Assembly: GCA_004292795.1 (NCBI GenBank)
Contig: RDXI01000008.1
Span: 1 to 36,277, forward strand
DNA from: Bacteroidota bacterium
GTDB lineage: Bacteria > Bacteroidota > Bacteroidia > Cytophagales > Microscillaceae
Reading direction: 5' to 3'
Length of the DNA: 36,277 nt
The first letter of the stretch is position 1; every line of letters starts with the position of its first letter. The notes below the pieces were generated by a model, which did not search any database, had not been told where the DNA came from, and saw only the letters and a list, made by a program, of their open reading frames with translations. This document shows, in pieces, positions 1 through 7,197 of the stretch. The position numbers and the translations under genes were made by a program.

Positions 1-105
1 ATCAGTTTGGAAAAAATCCTGTTAAATGGTGTAGTTGGTTGGAAAGGGACTATGTACAATACAGATGGACGTACTTTTGCTGTAGTTCTTGCAAGAAAAC
101 TTTAA
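1..105 (+). CDS. C-terminal fragment of an unknown protein (5' end outside window)
   Basis: Frame 1 is open from the first base to a TAA at 103-105 and gives the last 34 residues of a protein, including GWKGTMYNTDGRTFAVVLARK. The pattern of a GW.GT followed by a hydrophobic strand recalls the end of beta-lactamase/CubicO-type serine hydrolases. The fragment is too short to establish this, so no function is assigned. Confidence 0.5.
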   Translation: MSLEKILLNGVVGWKGTMYNTDGRTFAVVLARKL

Positions 106-200
106 TTGTATGCTTCAAAGTGCAAAATTGATATGTTTTGCACTTTTTTTACAAATTGTGTTATGACTGCATACCCCAACAGGCGCAAGCATTTTGCTTG

Positions 201-222
201 TGCCTACCTAACTGAAGGCTGT
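201..222 (+). repeat. 22-bp direct repeat, copy 1
   Basis: The sequence beginning TGCCTACCTAACTGAA recurs at 1906-1927 with 21 of 22 identical bases. The two copies bracket the three-gene block 371-1886. Confidence 0.7.
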
Positions 223-257
223 GCCTTCTACCGTAGGCGTACTGCCGAGCTAAACTT

Positions 258-286
258 CTTGCCTACCCACATAGGCAAGTTTTTTT
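258..286 (+). terminator. Rho-independent terminator built from an inverted motif pair
   Basis: CTTGCCTA (258-265) and TAGGCAAG (272-279) form a perfect 8-bp stem with a 6-base loop, followed by seven T residues (280-286). It lies downstream of the gene ending at 105. Confidence 0.7.
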
Positions 287-370
287 GCTTGCCTACCCAA
301 AAAAACAGGCAAAAATTATCAAAGAATGTATATTTTTTAGTATTATTGTGGCATAAAATCGAGGTTTATT

Positions 371-1156
371 ATGGAAAATGATGTTTTGATTGATTGGAAT
401 CAAGAAGTAGCAGACCTTACGCCTGAACAACAACAGCGCGTCAAGGCACTTATTGACGAATTGCGCCAAACACGCAAAGCGCAAGAAACTGAAGAAGAAG
501 ACAAAGAAGACGAAACCGAACCGCCTCCTTCGCCTTACTATCCTGCCAAAGCCCACTATGAACGGGCAGACATTATGCAAATCATAGCCAAATTTCCTAA
601 AAACAAAAAATGGACGTTCCAAGATTTGCAAAATATACAATACTTTCCGTATGATATTCGTATCAAAATCGAACTTATTAACCGTAAAATTTACATAGGA
701 AAAAATCCAAAATTGCGCCACCAAGAAATTTTGTCTAATGCCCTCACAGATGTAGGAAGTTTTGTCAAAAAAAATAAATTGGGTAGGACATATTTTGCGC
801 CAACCGCTCTTAAAATTGATGATGGCACTATTTTGAAGCCTGATATTTTGTTTATTTCTGTTTCAAAATACGATTCTATCAAAGATGATGGTATCGAAAC
901 CGCGCCTGAATTGGTAATAGAGGTCATTTCGCGCTCCAATTACAAAAAAATGCGGGAGGCGAAAAAGAAACAATATGCGGATTTTGGTGTGCAAGAATAT
1001 TGGGAAATCCACACTACAAAGCGTAAAATAATAGTAGAAACCCTCGACGAAACAACCCAAGAATTTACTGTTTTTTCGGAAGCACGCAAAACGGGGACTA
1101 TCAAATCTAAGGTTTTAGAAGGACTCGAAATAGATATAGAAAATATTTTTGAGTAA
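371..1156 (+). CDS. Uma2 family (DUF820) putative PD-(D/E)XK endonuclease
   Basis: The 261-aa protein has an acidic, low-complexity N-terminal third (EEEDKEDETEPPPSP at about 40-54) followed by a Uma2 domain. Visible hallmarks are LKPDILF (first acidic residue), PELVIEVIS (second acidic residue with the V-x-S end), a lysine-rich helix REAKKKQYADFGV and EYWEIHTTKRKIIVE. These are typical of the Uma2/DUF820 family, which has a restriction-endonuclease-like fold and no settled biological role. The N-terminal region makes it longer than the usual ~190-aa family member. The ATG at 371 follows an AT-rich leader. It is the first gene of a three-gene block with the nucleotidyltransferase-like pair downstream. 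Family assignment is firm; catalytic activity is inferred. Confidence 0.88.
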   Translation: MENDVLIDWNQEVADLTPEQQQRVKALIDELRQTRKAQETEEEDKEDETEPPPSPYYPAKAHYERADIMQIIAKFPKNKKWTFQDLQNIQYFPYDIRIKIELINRKIYIGKNPKLRHQEILSNALTDVGSFVKKNKLGRTYFAPTALKIDDGTILKPDILFISVSKYDSIKDDGIETAPELVIEVISRSNYKKMREAKKKQYADFGVQEYWEIHTTKRKIIVETLDETTQEFTVFSEARKTGTIKSKVLEGLEIDIENIFE

Positions 1157-1209
1157 ACAATTTTGAATTATTTTGTGCAGGCAAGGACATCTTCGAAAAA
1201 TTATGTACT

Positions 1210-1695
1210 ATGACAACCTTACAATTTGATGAATTTGGTTTGCTTATGCCTTATCAAACGCCCATAGAGGTAGATTTGGCAACATTGGAGCATTATTTTG
1301 TGGCGAGCTTTCCTCATTCTGTTACTCGAAAAAACATATTTATCAACTATGTGCGTTATATAGAGGAGTTCAAAAAGCGTGTTACTTCTGATTTTGTGCA
1401 ATGGCTTGATGGCAGTTTTGTAACGCTCAAAGAAAATCCTAAAGACCTCGATTTAGTAACCTTCTTTGACTATCAAATCTTTGAGCAAGAAGGGGAACGT
1501 TTAGATAGATTTTGGACTTTCTCACTCGAAGACAAAGGATTAGATGCTTATTTGGTAGCGACTTATCCGCCCAATCACCCACGATATATGGAGTATTTAG
1601 AGGATAAAGATGATTGGCTTACACTCTATTCACGCACCAAAAAGGATAACTCTAATCCATTGAATACCAAAGGTTTTATACAAATTGTGTTATGA
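1210..1695 (+). CDS. Minimal nucleotidyltransferase-like protein (DUF6932-like)
   Basis: This 161-aa protein carries WLDGSFVTLKENPKDLDLV at residues 65-83. The pattern is G68-S69, then nine residues, then D79-x-D81, the signature of the minimal nucleotidyltransferase fold, in which the two aspartates bind metal. The layout matches small bacterial DUF6932-type proteins as I recall them. Related nucleotidyltransferases act as toxins or antitoxins by adding nucleotides to proteins or tRNA, or as abortive-infection factors. No HEPN partner is visible. The gene overlaps the next one by ATGA (stop TGA 1693-1695, next ATG 1692), so the two are probably translated together. Fold assignment is moderately sure; the role is inference. 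Confidence 0.7.
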   Translation: MTTLQFDEFGLLMPYQTPIEVDLATLEHYFVASFPHSVTRKNIFINYVRYIEEFKKRVTSDFVQWLDGSFVTLKENPKDLDLVTFFDYQIFEQEGERLDRFWTFSLEDKGLDAYLVATYPPNHPRYMEYLEDKDDWLTLYSRTKKDNSNPLNTKGFIQIVL

Positions 1696-1886
1696 TTACA
1701 TATTCTGAAGAAGTCGCTTTTCTTGTCGAACAGATTGACAAATTAGATAAAAAAATTGCCTCTCGAATTGCATCAGATGGCGAAAACTCGCTTATGGTCA
1801 GGCAATACAAACACTTGCGCAAAGACTTCATCAAACAACTGAACGAAGTAATGCAGGAACATGGGCTGATGGTGCAAGAGGTTTAA
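1692..1886 (+). CDS. 64-aa helical partner protein of the nucleotidyltransferase-like gene
   Basis: This small, strongly helical, charged protein has heptad-like hydrophobics (VAFLVEQIDKLDKKIASRI and HLRKDFIKQLNEVMQEHG), consistent with a short coiled coil. It has no signal peptide and no recognised domain. Its ATG overlaps the upstream stop by four bases, so the two genes are almost certainly co-translated and may encode interacting proteins. The arrangement resembles a toxin-antitoxin pair, but which would be the toxin cannot be told from sequence. The terminator at 1946-1989 closes the block. Confidence 0.7.
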   Translation: MITYSEEVAFLVEQIDKLDKKIASRIASDGENSLMVRQYKHLRKDFIKQLNEVMQEHGLMVQEV

Positions 1887-1905
1887 AAGGTTGCGCTAAT
1901 TCTCT

Positions 1906-1927
1906 TGCCTACCTAACTGAACGCTGT
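1906..1927 (+). repeat. 22-bp direct repeat, copy 2
   Basis: This differs from copy 1 (201-222) at a single base (C for G at the 17th position). It starts 20 bases after the 64-aa gene ends and overlaps a CTTGCCTAC motif. Confidence 0.7.
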
Positions 1928-1945
1928 AGGCGAACCAACCAAACC

Positions 1946-1989
1946 AAAACCAACACAAAAATCGTTAAGCCCGTTTTTGTGTTGGTTTT
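1946..1989. terminator. Bidirectional terminator between convergent genes
   Basis: AAAACCAACACAAAAA (1946-1961) and its exact complement (1974-1989) form a 16-bp perfect stem with a 12-base loop. The A-rich and T-rich flanks serve both the + strand block ending at 1886 and the - strand gene ending at 2011. Confidence 0.75.
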
Positions 1990-2010
1990 ATCATATTCAG
2001 GCAAGAAAAC

Positions 2011-2457
2011 TTAGTCGCGTATCACTCGTTTTTCCTTCTTTTCGGGTTGGGGCGAAGTGTCTATTATCAATCGGCTGTAGAGAGTCATCACTTCAAAGCC
2101 TGCGTTGTCATAAAAGGTAAGTTTTTCGCCTTCCAATACAAACCGTTTGCTATTTATTAAAAAAGAAACGCCAAAATCGTCTTCTTGCACAAGACAGAAC
2201 TTTCTTGTAGAAACTTGTTCGCCCAATGAAAACCCTTTTCGGGGCGAATAACTATATTTCACATGAAAAGTGTTACAGCCATCACTTCCTGAAATCTCTG
2301 TTTCACTATTAAACGTGAAGCCATATCCTGCGTCTTGTCGCTGGATAGGATACCAAACCTTGCCTACCAAATCTTTGAGTGATGTTTTGGTCGTTTGGGC
2401 TTGCACAGCAGGCAAGCATAAAAAGGCACAAAGCCACAGCAACATATATCGTTTCAT
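2011..2457 (-). CDS. META (HslJ-like) domain secreted protein
   Basis: I place the start at the ATG at 2455-2457 because it opens a clean signal peptide (MKRYMLLWLCAFLCLPAVQA, cut near AQA-QT). An upstream in-frame ATG at 2517 would bury it. The mature ~130 aa matches a META domain: a leading LVGKVWYPI, the SGSDGCNTFHVKYS segment (family pattern GxxGCNxxxGxY), STRKFC, and a C-terminal LTFYDNAGFEVMTLYSR. META-domain proteins are small beta-rich periplasmic or lipoprotein factors linked to stress or antibiotic tolerance. Exact function here is unknown. The gene is monocistronic and convergent with the block ending at 1886. Confidence 0.75.
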   Translation of the reverse strand: MKRYMLLWLCAFLCLPAVQAQTTKTSLKDLVGKVWYPIQRQDAGYGFTFNSETEISGSDGCNTFHVKYSYSPRKGFSLGEQVSTRKFCLVQEDDFGVSFLINSKRFVLEGEKLTFYDNAGFEVMTLYSRLIIDTSPQPEKKEKRVIRD

Positions 2458-2581
2458 ATCATTTCGTATTTGTGAGTGTATATTTTCATTTGCAAAATTT
2501 ATTACAACACGCTTCAAAGAGGCGTGCTAAAAATGCAAAAAGAACAAGTCCGTTTATGTTTCCACCTTCAACGCAGAGGTG

Positions 2582-2611
2582 TTTTGTTTTGATAGATGTT
2601 TGCTATCTTTG
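2582..2611 (+). promoter_or_regulatory. Bacteroidota-type promoter for the carbamoylputrescine amidase gene
   Basis: TTTTG at 2582-2586 and TATCTTTG at 2604-2611 (consensus TAnnTTTG) are separated by 17 bases. The -7 box lies 24 bases before the ATG at 2636. Confidence 0.6.
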
Positions 2612-2635
2612 CGCATCTAACCTCCTTGCCTGCCC

Positions 2636-3508
2636 ATGTCCAAAGTAAAAATCGGCACAGTGCAAATGCAATGCACCGCCAATAAGCAAGAAAACATTGC
2701 TAAAGCCATCGCCCAAGTCCGCGCCGTAGCGCAACAAGGGGCGCAAATCGTGTGCTTGCAAGAACTCTTTGCCTCGTTGTACTTCTGTTTCGAGGAAAAT
2801 CACGATTATTTTCCGCTTGCCGAGAGCATACCCGAAGGCGACACTACCCAACAAATGCAAGCCTTAGCCCAAGAGTTGGGTGTGGTGATTATTGCTTCGC
2901 TGTTCGAGAAACGCGCTGCGGGTTTGTATCACAACACAACGGTTGTGATAGATGCAGATGGTTCGTATTTGGGCAATTACCGCAAAGCGCATATACCTGA
3001 TGACCCCGGTTTTTATGAGAAATTTTATTTCACGCCTGGGGATACAGGCTACAAGGTCTTTGATACGAAGTTCGCCAAAATTGGCGTGTTGATTTGTTGG
3101 GATCAATGGTATCCTGAAGCGGCACGCATCACAAGCCTTATGGGGGCTGAAATTTTGTTTTACCCCACCGCGATAGGCTGGGAAGTGGGCGCAAACGAAG
3201 AAGTGAACAAGGAACAATACAATGCGTGGCAACTCATTCAAAGAAGCCATGCTATAGCGAATGGTATTCCTGTAGTGTCGGTCAATCGCGTAGGTACAGA
3301 AGCAGACACAGATTTTTGGGGCGGTTCGTTCATTGCGAACCAAATGGGAAGCCTTTTATATCTTGCCTCCCACGACAAAGAAGAAAACCACGTGCAAGAA
3401 ATCGACCTCGCTTTGAGCGATTATTACCGCACTATCTGGCCTTTCCTACGCGACAGACGCATCGACAATTACGCGCCTATTCTTTCGCGCTATTTGGGAA
3501 AACCTTAA
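2636..3508 (+). CDS. aguB: N-carbamoylputrescine amidase (nitrilase superfamily)
   Basis: This 290-aa enzyme hydrolyses N-carbamoylputrescine to putrescine, CO2 and ammonia, the last step of the agmatine route to polyamines. The nitrilase catalytic triad is complete: Glu43 in CLQELF, Lys117 in YRKAHIPD and Cys154 in LICWDQWYPEAAR. The stretch KAHIPDDPGFYEKFYFTPGD and the following GxxVFDT are very typical of AguB. Length equals the family norm. No agmatine deiminase (aguA) gene is beside it in this window. A perfect TATCTTTG promoter box precedes it. Assignment is strong, although some close relatives act on other amides. Confidence 0.9.
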   Translation: MSKVKIGTVQMQCTANKQENIAKAIAQVRAVAQQGAQIVCLQELFASLYFCFEENHDYFPLAESIPEGDTTQQMQALAQELGVVIIASLFEKRAAGLYHNTTVVIDADGSYLGNYRKAHIPDDPGFYEKFYFTPGDTGYKVFDTKFAKIGVLICWDQWYPEAARITSLMGAEILFYPTAIGWEVGANEEVNKEQYNAWQLIQRSHAIANGIPVVSVNRVGTEADTDFWGGSFIANQMGSLLYLASHDKEENHVQEIDLALSDYYRTIWPFLRDRRIDNYAPILSRYLGKP

Positions 3509-3520
3509 ACAACAAATAGA

Positions 3521-3593
3521 AGACAGGATTAACAAGATTGACAGGATTTTTTTCTTTTGTGTTAGATGTCCAATTTACCTGTAAATCCTGTCT
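3521..3593. repeat. AGACAGGATT-type dispersed repeat with inverted arms
   Basis: AGACAGGATT (3521-3530) is repeated as GACAGGATT (3540-3548), and both pair with AATCCTGTCT (3584-3593). The run AACAAGATTGACAGGATTTT is a pattern I know as a recurrent intergenic repeat in many environmental bacteria. The T-run after the second copy could also end transcription of the amidase gene. Confidence 0.55.
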
Positions 3594-3637
3594 AAAACCC
3601 CGCCTACCTATAACCCGCAACCCACCTCCCCACTCCC

Positions 3638-4495
3638 ATGTACGACTACCTAAAACCCGAATATATCCACGCCTTCATCAAACAAGCCTTAGTAGAAGAC
3701 ATAGGCGAGGGCGACCACTCCACCCTTGCCTCCGTACCTGCAGGCAAGATAGCCAAAGCTCGCCTACTCGTGAAAGATAACGGCATTTTGGCAGGCGTGG
3801 AAATGGCACAACACATTTTCCACACTGTCGACCCCGAGCTACAGTTGCAAATCTTGTTGCAAGATGGACAAGCTATCCAAAAGGGCGATATCGTGCTGTA
3901 TGCGGAAGGCAAGGCGCAATCTATCTTGCAAGCGGAGCGTTTGGTGCTGAACTGTATGCAACGCATGAGTGGCATAGCTACGCATACGCGCCATTTGGCT
4001 AACAAAATCAAACATACCAAAGCCCAACTTTTGGACACACGCAAGACCACACCCAATTTCAGAATTGCCGAAAAATGGGCGGTAAAAATAGGCGGAGGCA
4101 CAAATCATCGCTTCGGATTGTTTGATATGGTGATGCTCAAAGACAACCATATTGACTATGCGGGAGGCATCAAACAAGCCATCGAACAAACAAAGGCTTA
4201 CCTACAACAGGCAGGCAAGGCTTTGAGAATTGAGGTCGAAACACGCTCTTTGGAGGAGTTGGAAGAAGTGTTGGCGGTGGGTGGCGTTGATGTGATTATG
4301 CTCGACAATTATTCGCTGGAAAATATGCGTACTGCGGTGGCGCGTGTGGCAGGCAAGGTTGCCCTCGAAGCATCGGGAGGCATTACCGAAGCTACTATAG
4401 TGCCTATTGCCGAAACAGGCGTGGACTTCATTTCGGTAGGCGCATTGACGCACTCCGCAGGCAGTTTGGATTTGAGCCTGAAGGCTTTTGCTTAA
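3638..4495 (+). CDS. nadC: Nicotinate-nucleotide pyrophosphorylase (carboxylating)
   Basis: NadC joins quinolinate and PRPP to give nicotinate mononucleotide, PPi and CO2 in de novo NAD synthesis. The 285-aa sequence has all the family landmarks: EDIGEGDHST near residue 20, RLVLNCMQRMSGIAT at about 101-115, DTRKTTP at 133-139, KIGGGTNHRFGL at 150-161, MLKDNH at 166-171, IEVET, IMLDN and the final EASGGI and SVGALTHS. No nadA or nadB lies nearby. It follows the amidase gene in the same direction after 129 bases that hold a dispersed repeat, so the two are probably separate units. A strong bidirectional terminator follows. Confidence 0.95.
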   Translation: MYDYLKPEYIHAFIKQALVEDIGEGDHSTLASVPAGKIAKARLLVKDNGILAGVEMAQHIFHTVDPELQLQILLQDGQAIQKGDIVLYAEGKAQSILQAERLVLNCMQRMSGIATHTRHLANKIKHTKAQLLDTRKTTPNFRIAEKWAVKIGGGTNHRFGLFDMVMLKDNHIDYAGGIKQAIEQTKAYLQQAGKALRIEVETRSLEELEEVLAVGGVDVIMLDNYSLENMRTAVARVAGKVALEASGGITEATIVPIAETGVDFISVGALTHSAGSLDLSLKAFA

Positions 4496-4520
4496 TTTTT
4501 TCTTGCCTACTACATACAAA

Positions 4521-4551
4521 AAAACGGATAAGGTTTCCCTTATCCGTTTTT
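4521..4551. terminator. Bidirectional terminator between nadC and the amylase gene
   Basis: AAAACGGATAAGG (4521-4533) pairs perfectly with CCTTATCCGTTTT (4538-4550) around a 4-base loop. A-runs and T-runs flank both sides. It sits between two convergent genes. Confidence 0.85.
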
Positions 4552-4574
4552 GGTTTTTATATACCTATGTATGC

Positions 4575-6962
4575 TTATTGTATCACTACTTTTTGATTCC
4601 ATTTCTGACCATTATCAGCGCGAACTTCTACAAGATAAACGCCTTTTTTCAAGCCTTCCAATTTGAAAGTTTCGTTGCCTAATGCCTTCAATTTGGTGTT
4701 TTGATGCACTACGCCCATCAAGTCAATCACACGCACTTCCATTGTTTCAATTCCTTCCACTGTAGGCAAGGTGATTGTCAAATTGCCATCACGACTTGGG
4801 TTAGGATACACGCGCATTTCTTCTAACACCACCGCTTCGGCTTTGCCCTCTTCGGGTTCTTCAGCTATAGGAGCAGATTTTGCACCGCCAGCAGGCAAGG
4901 AAGGAAAGCTCGCAGTCGTAACGTTTACAGGAGGCGTATAAGTGGCTTTTACGAAAACCTTTTGCCCCGCATACGCTACTGCTGAAGTATGGCGAGCGCG
5001 GATAAGGATAAAACCTGTAGCTGTAGGCGTGTAAGTGTGTGTGATAGTACCCACACCCGATTTTGTTGTAAGCGTTGTGTTTGAGAGGTTGAAAAGACCT
5101 ACAGTCAAATTGCGCGTTGCATCAGAGGGGAACAATTCAATCGTAACGGGCTTGCCTGCTTCTACGAATATCTTGCCTGCACTTCTCCACGCAGTTGAGT
5201 TGCCGGGCAGTCTTCCACCTTGTTGCAAAGAACTTGCGTGGCTGTCGCCCAAATCTTGGTCTAATTCCCATTCTTGGGTAGTAGTGCGCAAAGGGTTGTT
5301 GTAAGCAGGAGGCGCAGTAACGGGAGCCCAGATAGAATAACCACGACGAGGAGCAGAACCATTGCAAGGAGGAACAGAAAGATTAACTTTGCCACCGCCA
5401 TATACAGTACGAGTAGAAGTACCTGCCGCGCCTGAATAGTCTTTCAATACTGTGCCATCAGGAAAGTCTGTTTGCACACCGATAGGGTCTTGCCAGTTTG
5501 TCCAGTTATCATTGCCACAGATGATTGCTCTGCCACTTCTCTCAATAACCAACAAATCTTGTGCTTGCCAACGAACTTTGTACGCGCCTTGTTTGAAACG
5601 AAGGTTTTGATGACACCAGATAATGTTTTCAATGTCGGGGCGTGTTACAAGTTGTGTAGCATTTTTGGGGTCATGTGTGAAGCGTGTGCCATTGCTTAGA
5701 TTGAACAAATCTTCCATAAAAATTTGAGGACTGCCATCTACTGCCATCATCATAGCGTACACCAAAGAAAGGCGAGGATTGAAGGGGTCAATGTGAGGGG
5801 CAAGTTCGCTCCCTGTGTTCCAGCCTATGTAATTGCCGTTTGCATCAAGTTGAGGGCGGAAAGTATCGTGATTGTTTACGAAGGGAACAGTGCGACCACG
5901 ATTGCCTTGTTGATACCCGGGGAGTGAACCCATGTCAAAATTGCCGTTTCCGTTGATGATGTTGTTCAAGCCATTGCGAAGCGAAAAGTCAAAAGTACCT
6001 GCGCGGTTTTGGGTAGCATTGCACCAATTATCCAAATCGCCTGAACCGCCAACCCACTCGCCTACTGCAAACATATCACTTCCGCCATTTGCCCAACCTG
6101 CATTAGATTGCGTGTTGAAAAGCAAATCTTCTACTACATACGCGGGAAAGTGTTTTACTGCATCAAAACGGTAGCCATCGATGCCTGTTTGTTTTTTGCT
6201 CCAAACGAGCCAGTTGCGAGCATTGTCGCGCATATAGTTGGTGCTTTGTGCAGGATTAAAACAGCCTGTGCAAGAACTTCCACCGAAGGCATTTGATTCA
6301 AAAGAAATATCAGGTCCAAACAATACACTGTTGATGTCATTGGTGCAACAGCCGTTGAATTGATTAGGATAAAAATTTGTCCAGTTTTTCGACCAACGCC
6401 CAGAGCGATTTAGGTAGTTGGTAGCTGTTTCGTCAGTAGCAGGGGTAGCATAGCTTACATAACGGAAGTTTTTGTAGCCTGAAGTCGTGCCATCGCTGTA
6501 GTTTGAATTAGCAAAAGCATCTTGTCCACCAGAGCCATTCGCGCTTCCTGCATTGTCTATATGATTTAAAACCACATCTTGAATAACCTCAATGCCGTTA
6601 GCGTGCATTATCGCAATCATGCGCAAAAGTTCGTCCTTGTCGCCCATGCGCGTTCCGAGTGAGCCTTTTTGGAACTTATCGCCCAAATCGTAGTGGTCAA
6701 ACACCGAGTAGCCCACATTTCTTGCATTGTCTTTCGTGATGGGCGGTATCCAAACTGCGTCAATGCCCATACCTTTCAAACGAGGGGCAAGGTCAGCCAG
6801 ATAATTCGACCATTTGAGCGCGTAATTACTGTTCGAGTGGTAGTAGTCCCACCAAAAAGCCTGAAGCACAACACGCTTGCGGTTTTGTGCATTGGCAGGC
6901 AATGCGAAGATGCTCAACAAGAGCAAGCCTAATAAGGCAAGAGAGTAAATTTTGCGAAGCAT
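4575..6962 (-). CDS. Secreted GH13 alpha-amylase with T9SS C-terminal sorting domain
   Basis: I start the gene at 6962 because MLRKIYSLALLGLLLLSIFALPANA is a classic signal peptide cut at ANA-QN; the open frame extends 38 codons further without coding character. The 795-aa product has a GH13 barrel: DVVLNH (129-134), GYRFDAVKHF with nucleophile Asp267, AVGEW with acid/base Glu302, and NNHD with Asp366. Cysteine pairs (GCC at 204-206, CTGC at 231-234) are extra loops. A beta-sandwich region follows. The last ~80 residues (VYPNPSRDGNLTI...GVYLVEVRADNGQKWNQKVVIQ) form a type A Por/T9SS sorting domain, so the enzyme is exported and probably cell-surface attached. It should cleave alpha-1,4-glucans such as starch. 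gldD, tied to gliding and T9SS, lies 4 kb away. Confidence 0.93.
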   Translation of the reverse strand: MLRKIYSLALLGLLLLSIFALPANAQNRKRVVLQAFWWDYYHSNSNYALKWSNYLADLAPRLKGMGIDAVWIPPITKDNARNVGYSVFDHYDLGDKFQKGSLGTRMGDKDELLRMIAIMHANGIEVIQDVVLNHIDNAGSANGSGGQDAFANSNYSDGTTSGYKNFRYVSYATPATDETATNYLNRSGRWSKNWTNFYPNQFNGCCTNDINSVLFGPDISFESNAFGGSSCTGCFNPAQSTNYMRDNARNWLVWSKKQTGIDGYRFDAVKHFPAYVVEDLLFNTQSNAGWANGGSDMFAVGEWVGGSGDLDNWCNATQNRAGTFDFSLRNGLNNIINGNGNFDMGSLPGYQQGNRGRTVPFVNNHDTFRPQLDANGNYIGWNTGSELAPHIDPFNPRLSLVYAMMMAVDGSPQIFMEDLFNLSNGTRFTHDPKNATQLVTRPDIENIIWCHQNLRFKQGAYKVRWQAQDLLVIERSGRAIICGNDNWTNWQDPIGVQTDFPDGTVLKDYSGAAGTSTRTVYGGGKVNLSVPPCNGSAPRRGYSIWAPVTAPPAYNNPLRTTTQEWELDQDLGDSHASSLQQGGRLPGNSTAWRSAGKIFVEAGKPVTIELFPSDATRNLTVGLFNLSNTTLTTKSGVGTITHTYTPTATGFILIRARHTSAVAYAGQKVFVKATYTPPVNVTTASFPSLPAGGAKSAPIAEEPEEGKAEAVVLEEMRVYPNPSRDGNLTITLPTVEGIETMEVRVIDLMGVVHQNTKLKALGNETFKLEGLKKGVYLVEVRADNGQKWNQKVVIQ

Positions 6963-7045
6963 TGTTTTAGAGATTAAACGGTTAGATTGGAAAAGTACAA
7001 TTAAGAAAAATACATCCAAAGTCTTACGTTGTAAGTTTCTTGCTA

Positions 7046-7077
7046 CAAAGGTGTAAGTAAAATTTGTACTTTTCAAA
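7046..7077 (-). promoter_or_regulatory. Possible promoter of the amylase gene
   Basis: Read on the - strand, TTTG (7074-7077) and CACCTTTG (7046-7053) are 20 bases apart. This is the Bacteroidota spacing, with one mismatch to TAnnTTTG. It lies about 85 bases before the start codon. Confidence 0.35.
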
Positions 7078-7119
7078 TTTTCAATAGGCTTTTTTGGGTA
7101 TTTCTTTTATACAACGTAT

Positions 7120-7135
7120 GCACAAACGTTTGTGC
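7120..7135. promoter_or_regulatory. 16-bp perfect palindrome resembling a LacI-family operator
   Basis: GCACAAACGTTTGTGC is fully symmetric with a central CG step and AAACGTTT core, the usual form of LacI/MalR-type operators. It lies about 160 bases upstream of the amylase start and upstream of the possible -33 element. No LacI-type gene is in the window. Confidence 0.5.
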
Positions 7136-7197
7136 TATATAATTTTTTTTAGATAGGATATGATTTTAACAACAGAATCCGTATGTAAGATTTGCAT

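Larger units (their letters stand above)
106..370. other. Intergenic region with several hairpins made of the TGCCTAC/GTAGGC motif
   Basis: There is no credible gene here. The stretch holds an imperfect hairpin (AGGCGCAAGC/GCTTGTGCCT at about 181-206), a GAAGGC/GCCTTC hairpin at about 213-228, and a terminator at 258-286. Two further CTTGCCTAC/CAGGCAA copies lie at 289-311. It ends just before the Uma2 gene. No clear TAnnTTTG promoter box is seen for that gene. Confidence 0.6.

Noticed and set aside
1-105. Assignment of the first fragment to a beta-lactamase/CubicO family
   Set aside because: Only 34 residues are visible and the similarity rests on a GW.GT pattern.
106-381. 91-aa open frame upstream of the Uma2 gene
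   Set aside because: It runs through three hairpins and a terminator and overlaps the Uma2 start, so it is not a credible gene.
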